NCBI GenBank assembly: GCA_016860785.1
Contig: BOKC01000002.1
Span: 1-64,000, forward strand
DNA: 64,000 bases
Reading direction: 5' to 3'
Source of the DNA: Patescibacteria group bacterium
Lineage (GTDB): Bacteria; Patescibacteriota; Minisyncoccia; Phycocordibacterales; BOKC01
Below the pieces are notes generated by a model. That model saw only the letters and a list, made by a program, of their open reading frames with translations. It did no database searches and was not told the DNA's origin. Made by a program: the position numbers and the translations under genes. Below are positions 41,877 through 50,328 of the stretch, one piece after another; the first letter of the stretch is position 1, and the number at the start of each line of letters is the position of its first letter.

Positions 41877-43802
41877 ATGAGTTTTAAATTAAAAATCGTT
41901 GCAGGTTTCGTAGGCTTGGCAATGGTTATGGGCGCCGTTGGAGTAGCCACTCCAGCTTCAGCTCAAACTGTTGATGAGCTTCAGGCCATGATCAATACAT
42001 TGATGGCCCAACTTGCTGCTTTGCAAGGCGGTGGTTCCGGTTCCGGAGCTGCTTGTACTTTCACTCGAAGCTTGACCGTTGGTTCAAGTGGAGCTGATGT
42101 AACTTGCTTGCAAAATTACTTGACAAGTACCGGTCACTTCACCTTTGCAGGTGGCGCAACTGGATACTTTGGCCCAGTAACTAGAACTGCAGTTGCCGCA
42201 TGGCAAGCTGCTAACGGAGTTTCTCCGGCCGCTGGTTTCTTTGGTCCAATATCTATAGCAAGACATGCTGCCTTGACAGCAGGAGTTACACCTCCTCCTC
42301 CATCAGGACTTCCAGCAGGATGTACTTCAACCGTTGGCTTTAGCCCAACCACAGGTGCGAGATGTGATGGCACCACTACACCACCAACTACCTTGACTGG
42401 TGACGGTTCTATCACAATCAGTACTTCTGCTTTGGTAAGCAGTGGTACAGCTGTAAAGAAAGGCGAAACAAAAAACGTTCTTTCCACAAGACTTAAAGCT
42501 TCCTCTGGTCCAGTAAGAGTTGATAGAGTAGAAGTTAAGTTTAACGAACGACCTTGGTTAACAATGAGCCAAGTTCAGCTTAGAGATGGAAGCGGTAATG
42601 TTTTGGCCACCAAAACACTTTCTGGTTCATCTGATGTTACTGAAGTAACAGTGGGTTCTGATTACCGAGTTCGCTTTGAAGGTGTAAACTTGGTTGTTTC
42701 TCCTGGCACAGATGCTGACTTAGTAGTAGCTGTTTCTGTCCTTGCTTCTTCAGACAAGATTACCGGACAGACAATCACTACCAGCATCCCAACCGGTGGA
42801 ATTAGAACTGTAAACGGCATCGGTTTCTCTGAGACCATTGGTCCTAGCGCAACCTTTACCTTTACTCTTCCAACCACAGGTTCAGTTGCTGACATCTATA
42901 CCAGCTCCAGTCCTAACAGTCCTACAGCTGGATTTACTTCTGTTGCAGCTGGAACGACTCAAACAGAAAATGTTGTTCTAGGTAGGTTTAGAATCAAATC
43001 TCAGAACACTTCAGGTACGCTTGAAACCATACACTTTACTATTCAGACACAAGCTTCGACCGGAGGAGGTGGCCCGGCAGCGGGAACTCTCTTTAGTAAC
43101 GTTCGCTTGCAGTCTGGAAGCTTCAATTATGGTGCTTCCACTCTAGCTTCAACCACAGAGTTTACCAACTTGCAGGTACCTTTACCGGTTGACCAGTGGG
43201 TTGAGTTTACTTTGACTGCTAACGTTGCCGGAGCTGATACTTCAGGTGGAGTAGTAGCTTCTACCACCTTGGACGCTTCAACTATCGCTGGAATTGACAC
43301 AAACTTCAATTCTCTTACAGTTTCAAACGCTGTTGATGTAACTAGCTCAGATCGGACCTTCCTACAGGCAGGTTTAGGAGCTTCTTCTATGTCAGCCGTG
43401 ACATCAGGTTGTGTTGTTAGAAACGCAGACTCTGGTTACAATCCGTTCTGTACAGCAACCTTTACTGTTACTCTGACTAACACTGGCAACACAGATGTCT
43501 TTATCCACAAGACCCCAGGACAAGCATTAGCAACATCCTCAACCTATGCTTCCTCAACTATTACAGTTGTAAATACTGTAGGTGAAACTCCTGCTGGTGA
43601 CACCTCAACCTCATACTTCATTGCCCCAGGGGTCTCCAGAACGTTTATCTACACAGGAATTTTGAGGTCAGCAGTTGGTTCCAATCCAGTGATAAGCGAA
43701 ATGAGGATTACCGGAATTAAGTTTGGAAGTACCAATGCGGCTAACACCGCCAACACTTTGACTTCCGGTATAGGTAGTCTGCATGTAGTTCAAACTCTGT
43801 AA
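41877..43802 (+). CDS. Large S-layer-like surface protein
   Basis: The 641-residue protein has a signal peptide (IVAGFVGLAMVMGAVGVATPASA) and a short helical stretch TVDELQAMINTLMAQLAALQ, likely a coiled coil. A peptidoglycan-binding domain (SLTVGSSGADVTCLQNYL, GYFGPVTRTAVAAWQ) and about 480 residues of Ser/Thr/Gly-rich beta domains follow. Codons are dominated by a preferred set and the leader is long, which suggests high expression, as for a major S-layer subunit. The domain RVDRVEVKFNERPWLTMSQV also appears in the protein at 45657-46463. The assignment as S-layer is an inference. Confidence 0.75.
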   Translation: MSFKLKIVAGFVGLAMVMGAVGVATPASAQTVDELQAMINTLMAQLAALQGGGSGSGAACTFTRSLTVGSSGADVTCLQNYLTSTGHFTFAGGATGYFGPVTRTAVAAWQAANGVSPAAGFFGPISIARHAALTAGVTPPPPSGLPAGCTSTVGFSPTTGARCDGTTTPPTTLTGDGSITISTSALVSSGTAVKKGETKNVLSTRLKASSGPVRVDRVEVKFNERPWLTMSQVQLRDGSGNVLATKTLSGSSDVTEVTVGSDYRVRFEGVNLVVSPGTDADLVVAVSVLASSDKITGQTITTSIPTGGIRTVNGIGFSETIGPSATFTFTLPTTGSVADIYTSSSPNSPTAGFTSVAAGTTQTENVVLGRFRIKSQNTSGTLETIHFTIQTQASTGGGGPAAGTLFSNVRLQSGSFNYGASTLASTTEFTNLQVPLPVDQWVEFTLTANVAGADTSGGVVASTTLDASTIAGIDTNFNSLTVSNAVDVTSSDRTFLQAGLGASSMSAVTSGCVVRNADSGYNPFCTATFTVTLTNTGNTDVFIHKTPGQALATSSTYASSTITVVNTVGETPAGDTSTSYFIAPGVSRTFIYTGILRSAVGSNPVISEMRITGIKFGSTNAANTANTLTSGIGSLHVVQTL

Positions 43803-43865
43803 GTTTAGCCAAATTCTGAAACTCAAAAGCTTAGGTCATTTCCATGAAAATGGTCTAAAGCATAC

Positions 43866-43894
43866 AAAAACCCGCCGATAAGGCGGGTTTTTGT
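43866..43894 (+). terminator. Rho-independent terminator
   Basis: AAAAACCCGCC-GATAA-GGCGGGTTTTTG closes the S-layer-like transcription unit. Confidence 0.9.
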
Positions 43895-44125
43895 ATTGAT
43901 TAAAATTTTGTAAATGTCTAAAACCCACTGACCTTTTTATTGCTAATGCAGTATATGTAAAATTATGAAAACTCGCGTTTGAAATACAAATCGATTATGG
44001 TGTGTTTTGAACAGTTTCTTTAAATACTACCAGACAATCTAGGTTGGAAAGGCAATGCACACACATATGGTACCCCTCCTAGAATGGAGGACTTCAGACG
44101 TATCCTTCCCGTAATCTTACAAAGG

Positions 44126-44144
44126 ATTACAGGATAGATTACAG
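44126..44144. promoter_or_regulatory. ATTACAG direct repeat
   Basis: ATTACAG-GATAG-ATTACAG has the same word and the same 5-nt spacer as the site at 1316-1334 upstream of another surface-protein gene. Confidence 0.4.
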
Positions 44145-44196
44145 ACTTTAGGCAAAGACAAAAAGAGAAATAGGGCTCTACTTAGCCAAGTCGCAG

Positions 44197-44235
44197 AAAC
44201 CCCCCAAGTCCGAATGGGCTTTGGGGGTTTTTGTT
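44197..44235 (+). terminator. Strong rho-independent terminator
   Basis: A stem of C-rich and G-rich arms with a GAAT loop is followed by TTTTTG, 83 nt before the dockerin-like gene. Confidence 0.85.
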
Positions 44236-44317
44236 TTGCCCTAATTTGCTTTTTACTCTTGCTTTTTTTTGTATCTTATTATAGTATTATAAAGATTATT
44301 AGAACCTAATAAAAAAT

Positions 44318-45574
44318 ATGAAAAACAAGAATATTACTGAAAGGATTACATATCTTGCTCTAATCTTTTCAATCGGCTTTATGCCGGGAATTTCCGGAGC
44401 CGACCTCTCTCTCATGTCGGAAGTAAGGCAAGTAACAGTTTTGGAAATCGAAACAACCGATGTACTTGTCATCGACCCGGAAGTAGAAGCCGAGGTTATC
44501 GAAACAGAAGTGGTTGTCTTGCCGGAAGTTTCTCCAGATTCTGAATCTTTAGAATCGGGAGAAGTGGTTTCGGAAGCCCTTGTTAGTTCTTCTGGATTTA
44601 CAGCTGGAGAGCAAGAACTATTTCAGCCAGAAATTGTTGGACATGAACAAATAAGTGAAGATTTGTTGCCGTCTAAATGTTCGGTTGCTGATTTCAATGA
44701 AGACTCAATCATTGATACTCGGGATATTTTAGATTTTCTAAACGCTTGGAACGAAGAAGACCTTTCAACTGATGTTGACGAGAATGGGGTTATTGATGAG
44801 GCCGATTTCAAACTATTCTTGTCTATTTGGATGGGCTGCAAAGATTGCTTAAGGGCTGATTTTAACAGTGACGGAACATACAATTCTCTAGATATTTTGG
44901 CTTTTTTAAACGCTTATAATGCCGGCGAAGACTCTGCTGATTTCAACGATGACGGTGTTATAAATTCTGATGACTTTAATTATTTCTTGGCTATTTGGCA
45001 GAGTTGTAAAGAGGGTTCTGAATTTACTATCCCAGATCCTGGTGGCGGTACAAAAGATGGAGATATCAAAGGTCCAGTAGATGGCATAGAAATTGATAGA
45101 GACAAAATTGGCGGTGGCGATGATGGCGATGGTGGTGGTAATGGCGATGGTGGTGGTAATGACGGAGGCGGTTCTTCTGGTGGCGGTTCTTCTGGCGGTT
45201 TTATTAGCGGCGGCGGTGGGCTTGTTCTTGGTGCTGATTCCGAAGATGATTTAGAAGGTCTTCGCGAAGAATTAAGAAATCTAATAGAACAAATGATCGC
45301 TCTTTTGCAATCGGAATTAAACAAGAAGTTGGCTATGGCCGAATCAGGTACGGATGGAGCGGTATTTGTAGAAGGGGTTGTCTTGGGTGAGTCTGTCGAA
45401 GCTCAAGAATTGGAACCTGTGGATGAAGAGCAAGTCGAAGTAGTGGCAAATGAGAATCTGGAAGAGGGCGTAGAAGAAAGCGAGGACGAGGGAAACAGAT
45501 CCTGGCTTTGGCTGATTCTGATTTTGATTCTCGCCATCATAATCTTTTTGGTCCTAAAAAAGAAGAAACAATAA
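44318..45574 (+). CDS. Dockerin-like, C-terminally anchored surface protein
   Basis: The 418-residue exported protein has a signal segment at about 8-30. The middle has calcium-loop repeats of the dockerin type I/EF-hand kind: CSVADFNEDSIIDTRDILDFL, DVDENGVIDEADFKLFL, RADFNSDGTYNSLDILAFL and DFNDDGVINSDDFNYFL. A glycine/serine-rich spacer, a helical stretch (LREELRNLIEQMIALLQSEL), and a C-terminal membrane helix followed by KKKKQ complete it. It may dock partner proteins to the cell surface. Cohesin domains are not evident in the window. Confidence 0.8.
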   Translation: MKNKNITERITYLALIFSIGFMPGISGADLSLMSEVRQVTVLEIETTDVLVIDPEVEAEVIETEVVVLPEVSPDSESLESGEVVSEALVSSSGFTAGEQELFQPEIVGHEQISEDLLPSKCSVADFNEDSIIDTRDILDFLNAWNEEDLSTDVDENGVIDEADFKLFLSIWMGCKDCLRADFNSDGTYNSLDILAFLNAYNAGEDSADFNDDGVINSDDFNYFLAIWQSCKEGSEFTIPDPGGGTKDGDIKGPVDGIEIDRDKIGGGDDGDGGGNGDGGGNDGGGSSGGGSSGGFISGGGGLVLGADSEDDLEGLREELRNLIEQMIALLQSELNKKLAMAESGTDGAVFVEGVVLGESVEAQELEPVDEEQVEVVANENLEEGVEESEDEGNRSWLWLILILILAIIIFLVLKKKKQ

Positions 45575-45656
45575 AACTTTCTAAAGTTTTGTTTGATACA
45601 AAAAGTCAACGGGAAACTGTTGACTTTTTGTATTTTTTGATATACAATATAAAAAT

Positions 45657-46463
45657 ATGAAATATCAAGCTAAAACACTGCTTTCCCTCGTAATCGTTTT
45701 GGGAATTTTTGTATCTTTTCAGAGGGTTGAAGCTGCGATTTCTTTTGTTGAACTTCAAAGAGAAATAGGTGTTGTTTCCATTATGGTTTCAAATTTGAGC
45801 CAAGATATTCAATCTGGGAGGATTTCACCAGAAGCTGCCAAATCCGAAATCCAGAGAATTTCTCAAATTATCAATTCTCTTATGCGGGAGTCATCTCTCT
45901 TTTCTCAAGGCCAAGTTTTAGGGGTTTATTCTTCTGGGCGGGAATTTGCGCCTGTTGTGCCAAGTCGTGAGGCGGTTGTTGTTCTTGAGCCGATAAGTGG
46001 CTCGGGTGTAGTCAGGATGAATATCGGCAACACTTTTAGTAATACACTTTTATCTTTTTCAATTAAGTCACTTCGGTCGGATATTGAAGTCAGAAGAATT
46101 GATGTTACATTTAACAAACGGATTTGGCCCTATATAGGGGAAATAACACTTTCTGCTGGAGGTAAAATTTTGGTTCGTATAGATCCGCAACAAAGCGACT
46201 TTTTTGAAAACACGAAAGGTGAGTACACCCTTCGTTTTGGTGGTTTCTCTTATTTTATTCCTATGAACAGTACTCGGACTGTTACCTTAACAATGAAGCC
46301 AAGGGACAGGAATTCCAGCGCTGGAGAAGTTTTTGATACCAAAGTTTTTCTCAATAATGGCGCTTTAAGAGCGGTGGATGAAGCTAATTTTCAACATAGT
46401 CTGCCTTCTCAACATGGAGGTTCAAATGGCTCTTTTTCTCGGAAGTTTGAAATAGTATACTAG
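45657..46463 (+). CDS. Smaller S-layer-like paralogue
   Basis: The 268-residue exported protein has a signal peptide (LLSLVIVLGIFVSFQRVEA) and an N-terminal helical stretch. A beta domain like one in the 41877 protein follows: RRIDVTFNKRIWPYIGEITLSAGGK and TLRFGGFSYFIPMNSTRTVTL parallel RVDRVEVKFNERPWLTMSQV and RFEGVNLVVSPGTDADLVVAV. It may cap or anchor the main layer. The start is close to a TATACAATATAA stretch. Confidence 0.65.
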   Translation: MKYQAKTLLSLVIVLGIFVSFQRVEAAISFVELQREIGVVSIMVSNLSQDIQSGRISPEAAKSEIQRISQIINSLMRESSLFSQGQVLGVYSSGREFAPVVPSREAVVVLEPISGSGVVRMNIGNTFSNTLLSFSIKSLRSDIEVRRIDVTFNKRIWPYIGEITLSAGGKILVRIDPQQSDFFENTKGEYTLRFGGFSYFIPMNSTRTVTLTMKPRDRNSSAGEVFDTKVFLNNGALRAVDEANFQHSLPSQHGGSNGSFSRKFEIVY

Positions 46464-46471
46464 GTTGAATA

Positions 46472-46570
46472 ATGAAAAAGTATTTTAGCAAAGCTTTTTT
46501 AAAATTTATTTTTGGTTTCTTGTTGATAATTTCAACAAGCATTGTTCTCATCCTTTTCCTGGCAATTTAA
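46472..46570 (+). CDS. Single-span membrane peptide
   Basis: The 32-codon frame starts 8 nt after the previous stop: MKKYFSKAFLKFIFG then FLLIISTSIVLILFLAI, a basic end and one hydrophobic helix. There is no homology I can name. It is plausible as a real small gene because of the tight linkage, but it could be chance in AT-rich DNA. Confidence 0.35.
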   Translation: MKKYFSKAFLKFIFGFLLIISTSIVLILFLAI

Positions 46571-46571
46571 C

Positions 46572-46739
46572 TTGACTTTAAAGATACGGTCAATTAATAT
46601 CTAATCTATAAGGCCAGAGACAAGAGGTGACTGAAAAGTCTTAATTAAATTCTAGCCTCTCGAGGTAAACTCATTTTTTGTTTAGGCCTTTTAAAAGAGG
46701 TCGATTTATTATTAGCGTTGGGATAATACTTACGTATTT
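46572..46739 (+). promoter_or_regulatory. Promoter and L10-type leader of rplJL
   Basis: TTGACT-N17-TAATAT (46572-46600) is followed by a 133-nt leader in which AAGGCC (about 46619) pairs with GGCCTT (about 46685) around a large internal hairpin. In bacteria this position holds the ribosomal protein L10 leader bound by the L10-L7/L12 complex for feedback control. I have not verified the kink-turn motif. Confidence 0.55.
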
Positions 46740-47231
46740 GTGGCTATAACAAAACAAAAAAAATCACAGGTTCTTGAGGGCTTGAAGAATGTATTCTCTT
46801 CAGGTGCCGAGGTGATTTTCACCAACTTCCATGGTCTAAATGTATCTGAAACTACCTCTTTGAGAAAGAAATTCAAGGAAGCGGGTGTGTCGTATCAGGT
46901 AGCAAAAAAGACTTTGGTCAAAAAAGCGCTTGCTGACAGTGGTTTTGGGGAGACCCCAGAATTCCAAGGTGAGCTTAGCATTGTTCACGCTCTTGGTGTA
47001 GAACCCCTTGAAGCCGGAAGGCAAGCAAATTCTATCCAAAAAGAATTTGAAGGAAAGTTCTCAATAATCGGTGGCATTTTTGAAGGCAAAATTTTGGGCA
47101 AAGAAGAAATGTTAGCTCTAGCCAGGATTCCTTCAAAGAAAATTCTTTATTCGCAGTTTGTTAATCTTATAAATTCTCCAATTCAGAGATTAGCGATTTC
47201 GTTAAACCAAATAGCGGAGAAAAAATCTTAA
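46740..47231 (+). CDS. rplJ: Ribosomal protein L10 (uL10)
   Basis: The 163-residue uL10 starts at GTG. It has AITKQKKSQVLEGLKNVF, IFTNFHGLNVSETTSLRKKF, YQVAKKTLVKKAL and the C-terminal helix that binds L7/L12 dimers. It is directly followed by rplL. The usual partners rplK and rplA are not adjacent (rplK is at 9052). Confidence 0.95.
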   Translation: MAITKQKKSQVLEGLKNVFSSGAEVIFTNFHGLNVSETTSLRKKFKEAGVSYQVAKKTLVKKALADSGFGETPEFQGELSIVHALGVEPLEAGRQANSIQKEFEGKFSIIGGIFEGKILGKEEMLALARIPSKKILYSQFVNLINSPIQRLAISLNQIAEKKS

Positions 47232-47251
47232 AAGTTTAAAACAAATAATTT

Positions 47252-47665
47252 ATGGAAGAACAAAAAACGACAGAGACAGAAGGAACTCAAGTGGAAGTCC
47301 CCGAAAAATTTAAGGCGATAGTTGAGGCGATTGAAAAGATGTCAGTTTTGGACCTCAACGAGCTGGTAAAACTATTTGAAAAGAAGTTTGGTGTTTCAGC
47401 GGCGGCGGTAGCCGTTGCTCCGCAAGGCGGGGGAGCTGGGGCGTCTGAAGAAAAATCAACTTTCACTGTTGAGTTGACAGACGGCGGGGCCCAGAAAATC
47501 GGGGTAATCAAGATAGTTAAAGAGGTTTTGGGTCTTGGGCTGAAAGAGGCCAAGGATCTTGTTGATGGCGCTCCGAAAGTACTAAAAGAGGGCGCAAAGA
47601 AAGAAGAGGCGGAAGATATAAAGAAGAGGATAGAAGAAGTAGGCGGCAAGGTAGAGCTTAAATAA
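47252..47665 (+). CDS. rplL: Ribosomal protein L7/L12 (bL12)
   Basis: The 137-residue bL12 has an N-terminal dimerisation helix ([20 protein letters not shown]), an Ala/Gly hinge ([11 protein letters not shown]) and a conserved C-terminal domain ([24 protein letters not shown], ending [17 protein letters not shown]). A short extension precedes the dimerisation domain. Confidence 0.97.
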   Translation: MEEQKTTETEGTQVEVPEKFKAIVEAIEKMSVLDLNELVKLFEKKFGVSAAAVAVAPQGGGAGASEEKSTFTVELTDGGAQKIGVIKIVKEVLGLGLKEAKDLVDGAPKVLKEGAKKEEAEDIKKRIEEVGGKVELK

Positions 47666-47671
47666 TGACAT

Positions 47672-47699
47672 TAAAAAAACCCCGTAAAGGGGTTTTTTT
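47672..47699. terminator. Rho-independent terminator (bidirectional)
   Basis: TAAAAAAACCCC-GTAAA-GGGGTTTTTTTA lies between the converging rplL and the minus-strand gene, with A and T tracts on both sides. Confidence 0.92.
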
Positions 47700-48009
47700 A
47701 ATTATATTTTTCTGAAAGCCAATTGTCCTTGTCGTCTAGCATTTCTTTGGCTAAAACCAACGCTTTTTCCTCGTCTTCGGCGGTTTGAATGGTCGGCGCT
47801 TCGTTGTCCCAGCTTCCGCGGTTGATATTTGCCAAGTGTTTGTTTAATAAATCTTTGTCCTCTACCTCGGCTCTTACTTCATATTTCCCATCTTTTTTTA
47901 CGACACTGACAAAGACCCCCACCCCACCGCTCCAGCTCGCAGTTTCAACACTGCTTTTCCAAATAGTTTCTACACAACCCGATTCCTTTACGAAATCTTC
48001 ATAGCTCAT
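47698..48009 (-). CDS. Hypothetical protein
   Basis: The 103-residue acidic, soluble protein is predicted alpha/beta, with WSGGVGVFVSVVKKDGKYEVR as a likely beta hairpin and a helical C-terminus. No family is recognised. It shares the terminator with rplL. Confidence 0.6.
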   Translation of the reverse strand: MSYEDFVKESGCVETIWKSSVETASWSGGVGVFVSVVKKDGKYEVRAEVEDKDLLNKHLANINRGSWDNEAPTIQTAEDEEKALVLAKEMLDDKDNWLSEKYN

Positions 48010-48071
48010 CTATTCAAAATAACATCCAAAATGCCAGTTTGCAAACTGTGTGGTAAAATTAGGAAAATTAA

Positions 48072-48689
48072 ATGGATACATTAGAGAAAATATTTGGTAG
48101 CACCTCCAAGGTCAAAATGATGCGTCTTTTTCTTTTTAATCCGCAGTCTGCTTTTGATACTGCTTCTGTTTCAAGACGGACTAAAACCCAGCCGATAAAG
48201 ACTAGGTCTGAAATCATGAATTTGGAAAAAATCGGCCTTATCAAGAGAAAATATTTTACAAAAGAATTAAGCAAAAAAGGAGGGCGAGATCTCAAGAGGA
48301 AAAGGGTAGAGGGGTGGACTTTGAACGAAAAATTTCCCTTTCTTGAACCACTGCAGAATTTTCTTATACATATTCCACCAGCCCAGCAACAGGAGATCCT
48401 TGAAAAGATTAAAAAGGCCGGGGTTATCAAACTTGTGATTTTTGCTGGAGTTTTTATTCAGGATTGGGACAGTCGTCTGGATATTTTGGTTGTTGGCGAC
48501 AAGCTAAAAAAAGGAATCATTCAGTCTGTTATGTCGGACATTGAATCAGTTGTTGGAAAGGAGCTGAAATACAGCTTTTTTGAGACCCAAGAATTTGTCT
48601 ATCGGCTTGGTGTTTGCGATAAGTTAGTAAGAGACGTTCTTGATTACCCTCACAAAAAAATTATTAATAAGTTAGAGATGGAGATCTAA
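48072..48689 (+). CDS. Winged-helix protein with nucleotidyltransferase-like domain
   Basis: The 205-residue protein starts with a winged helix (residues 1-75: EKIFGSTSKVKMMRLFLFN, RSEIMNLEKIGLIKRKYFT). The C-terminal alpha/beta domain of the minimal nucleotidyltransferase type (about 115-195: KLVIFAGVFIQDWDSRLDILVVGDKL) has the usual GS..RG(D)SDLD motif degraded to AG...DWDSRLD. It is most likely a DNA-binding regulator with a non-catalytic domain, a recurrent CPR architecture. A TAAAAT box precedes it by 12 nt. Confidence 0.72.
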   Translation: MDTLEKIFGSTSKVKMMRLFLFNPQSAFDTASVSRRTKTQPIKTRSEIMNLEKIGLIKRKYFTKELSKKGGRDLKRKRVEGWTLNEKFPFLEPLQNFLIHIPPAQQQEILEKIKKAGVIKLVIFAGVFIQDWDSRLDILVVGDKLKKGIIQSVMSDIESVVGKELKYSFFETQEFVYRLGVCDKLVRDVLDYPHKKIINKLEMEI

Positions 48690-48713
48690 CCGCCAGTTAT
48701 TTCGATTTTTTAG

Positions 48714-48722
48714 TTATCCACA
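48714..48722. promoter_or_regulatory. DnaA-type box
   Basis: TTATCCACA is a perfect match to the bacterial DnaA box consensus, isolated between two genes. A second single match is at 41312-41320. There is no cluster of boxes, so no origin is claimed. Confidence 0.35.
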
Positions 48723-48898
48723 GCTTTTGACTCTTTTTTGCGATTTGATGTTAAACTTTCAGTGAAGCAGATTTGGCTCAACAGAATAGTTTTGAGCAAA
48801 TTTTATTAGTTATAATTAATTATTTACTGCCGTATTTTTGGCGAATTACGGCTTATCCGAGATAGAGAACATTGTTCTTTGTCTCAAAAAAATCAAAC

Positions 48899-49597
48899 AT
48901 GTTTGAAACTACAAGTGTTTTTGGGAGCGATGCTATTGTTATGTCGTTCCAAAATATGTGGGCTGGAGTAATTGGTTTCTTGCCGATGCTTATAACCGCC
49001 CTACTCATAGTTATAATCGGTTGGTTAGTCGGCGCTGTTTTTGGCCGTGTGGTTTATCAGGTCATGAAGTCTTTGAAAGTTGACGAGGCCTTGAGAAAAG
49101 CTGGAATGGAAGGATGGCTTCAGAGGGGAGGGGTTCGTCTTGACTCGGGTCGTTTTGTCGGTGGGTTGGTAAAGTGGTTTGTCATTATCGTTTTCTTGGT
49201 GGCCGCTTTTGACACATTGAGATTGACTCAAGTCAATGAATTCTTAAAAGATGTCGTTTTGTATTATTTGCCACAAGTTATCGTTGCTGTTTTGATCTTG
49301 TTGGTTGCTGTTGTTATCGCGGACGTAATGCAAAAAATTGTCTCGGCTTCAGCTCGGTCCGCTCACCTAAAAGCCGCCAACTTTTTGGGTAGCGTAACTA
49401 AGTGGTCAATCTGGATCTTCGCGGTATTTATTGCTTTGGAACAATTGGGCATTGCTGCTTACTTTGTCCAAATGCTCTTTACAGGAGTTATAATCGCCTT
49501 AGCTCTTGGTCTTGGATTATCTTTCGGACTCGGCGGACAGAACACTGCTTCTGAATTTCTTGGTAAACTAAAAGAAGAGATTTCAGAAAAGAAATAA
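48899..49597 (+). CDS. Small MscS-like/TM-helix-repeat membrane protein
   Basis: The 232-residue integral membrane protein has at least five spans (MLITALLIVIIGWLVGAVFG, WFVIIVFLVAAFDTLRL, PQVIVAVLILLVAVVIADVMQ, WSIWIFAVFIALEQLGI, FTGVIIALALGLGLSFGLGG). The last is a pore-lining-like helix followed by GQNTASEFLGKLKE, as in conserved TM-helix-repeat proteins and MscS. The beta domain of MscS is absent. It is probably a channel or a truncated relative. I use the ATG at 48899. Confidence 0.8.
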   Translation: MFETTSVFGSDAIVMSFQNMWAGVIGFLPMLITALLIVIIGWLVGAVFGRVVYQVMKSLKVDEALRKAGMEGWLQRGGVRLDSGRFVGGLVKWFVIIVFLVAAFDTLRLTQVNEFLKDVVLYYLPQVIVAVLILLVAVVIADVMQKIVSASARSAHLKAANFLGSVTKWSIWIFAVFIALEQLGIAAYFVQMLFTGVIIALALGLGLSFGLGGQNTASEFLGKLKEEISEKK

Positions 49598-49612
49598 TAA
49601 ACTAAAGCCTAA

Positions 49613-49640
49613 GAAGCCCGGGTTACTCCGGGCTTCTTTC
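49613..49640 (+). terminator. Rho-independent terminator
   Basis: GAAGCCCGG-GTTACT-CCGGGCTTC followed by TTTC separates the membrane protein gene from the rRNA promoter. Confidence 0.88.
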
Positions 49641-49645
49641 TGGGC

Positions 49646-49673
49646 TTGACTTCTTTTTTCGGATTCTTATAAT
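49646..49673 (+). promoter_or_regulatory. rRNA promoter
   Basis: TTGACT-N16-TATAAT lies about 350 nt before the 23S gene, with no 16S or tRNA in between. It is the nearest strong promoter for 23S-5S. Confidence 0.65.
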
Positions 49674-50021
49674 AGAACACAATCTTATGTTAAATATTTT
49701 TTTATTAAACACACTCAAGCGGCGAAGGTGATTTCAGTCATTGTTTGCTAGTAAAACCCGCTTGAGATAGCGGTTTTTTGTTGTTCGGCCGAGCGCTGTT
49801 TGTAAAAGTAGAGCTCGGCCGGAAGACAAGGTTGTAAAAGGTTGGGATCCTGATTTTTGACAACTTAATCCTGTCGCGACAACGTTTATGTCACTTATGG
49901 TGGCATGGGGTCTTTGTTTGTCGTAGGCAGAAAAGGTAATCCTACGTGAAGAACGTAGGACAATTGTAAAAAAGAGAGCAAAATCATTCTTTCCGCTAGT
50001 TAGCGGAAAGAGTTATGCGGT
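49674..50021 (+). promoter_or_regulatory. 23S leader with attenuator-like hairpins and processing stem
   Basis: CCGCT-TGAGAT-AGCGG plus six T residues (49758-49779) looks like an intrinsic terminator. CTCAAGCGG at 49714-49722 is the exact complement of CCGCTTGAG at 49758-49766 and would prevent it. Further hairpins are CGGCCGAGC/GCTCGGCCG (about 49786-49826) and CCTACGT/ACGTAGG (49940-49959). CAATTG plus AAAAAAGAGAGCAAAATC (49961-49985) pairs with 56166-56190 behind the 23S gene, the expected pre-23S processing stem. Confidence 0.6.
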
Positions 50022-50328
50022 TTTTGAATTTCCTGATGGGAATTCAAGGGCGTATGGTGGATGCCTTGGTTCTAACGAGCGATGAAGGACGCGGCTTGGC
50101 GGCGATATGCTTCGGGGAGGTGCCTAGCAACCTTTGATCCGGAGATCTCCGAATGAGGAAACTCAATGTGCTTGCACATTGATCCGCCGATGAGGCGGAT
50201 TGCGTACCCAGGGAAGTAAAACATTTCAGTACCTGGAGGAAAATAGACTAATAAGTATTTCCTTAGTAGCGGCGAGCGAAAAGGAAGGAGCCCAAACCCG
50301 ACTGCATCACACTGCGTGTGATACCGCC

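Larger units (their letters stand above)
44041..44235 (+). ncRNA. Candidate structured RNA upstream of the dockerin-like gene
   Basis: In the 515-nt gap 43803-44317 there is no gene. Instead there is a row of hairpins: CCTCC/GGAGG (about 44076-44091), GTAATC/GATTAC (44111-44130) and GGCT/AGCC (about 44174-44187). A strong terminator at 44197-44232 follows (CCCCCAAGTCC-GAAT-GGGCTTTGGGGG and T residues). It could be a small RNA or an attenuated leader of the next gene. No convincing promoter or known family was found. Confidence 0.35.

Noticed and set aside
43921-44040. Promoter for the candidate RNA at 44041
   Set aside because: Several -10-like words occur, but none has a -35 at acceptable spacing, so no promoter was listed.
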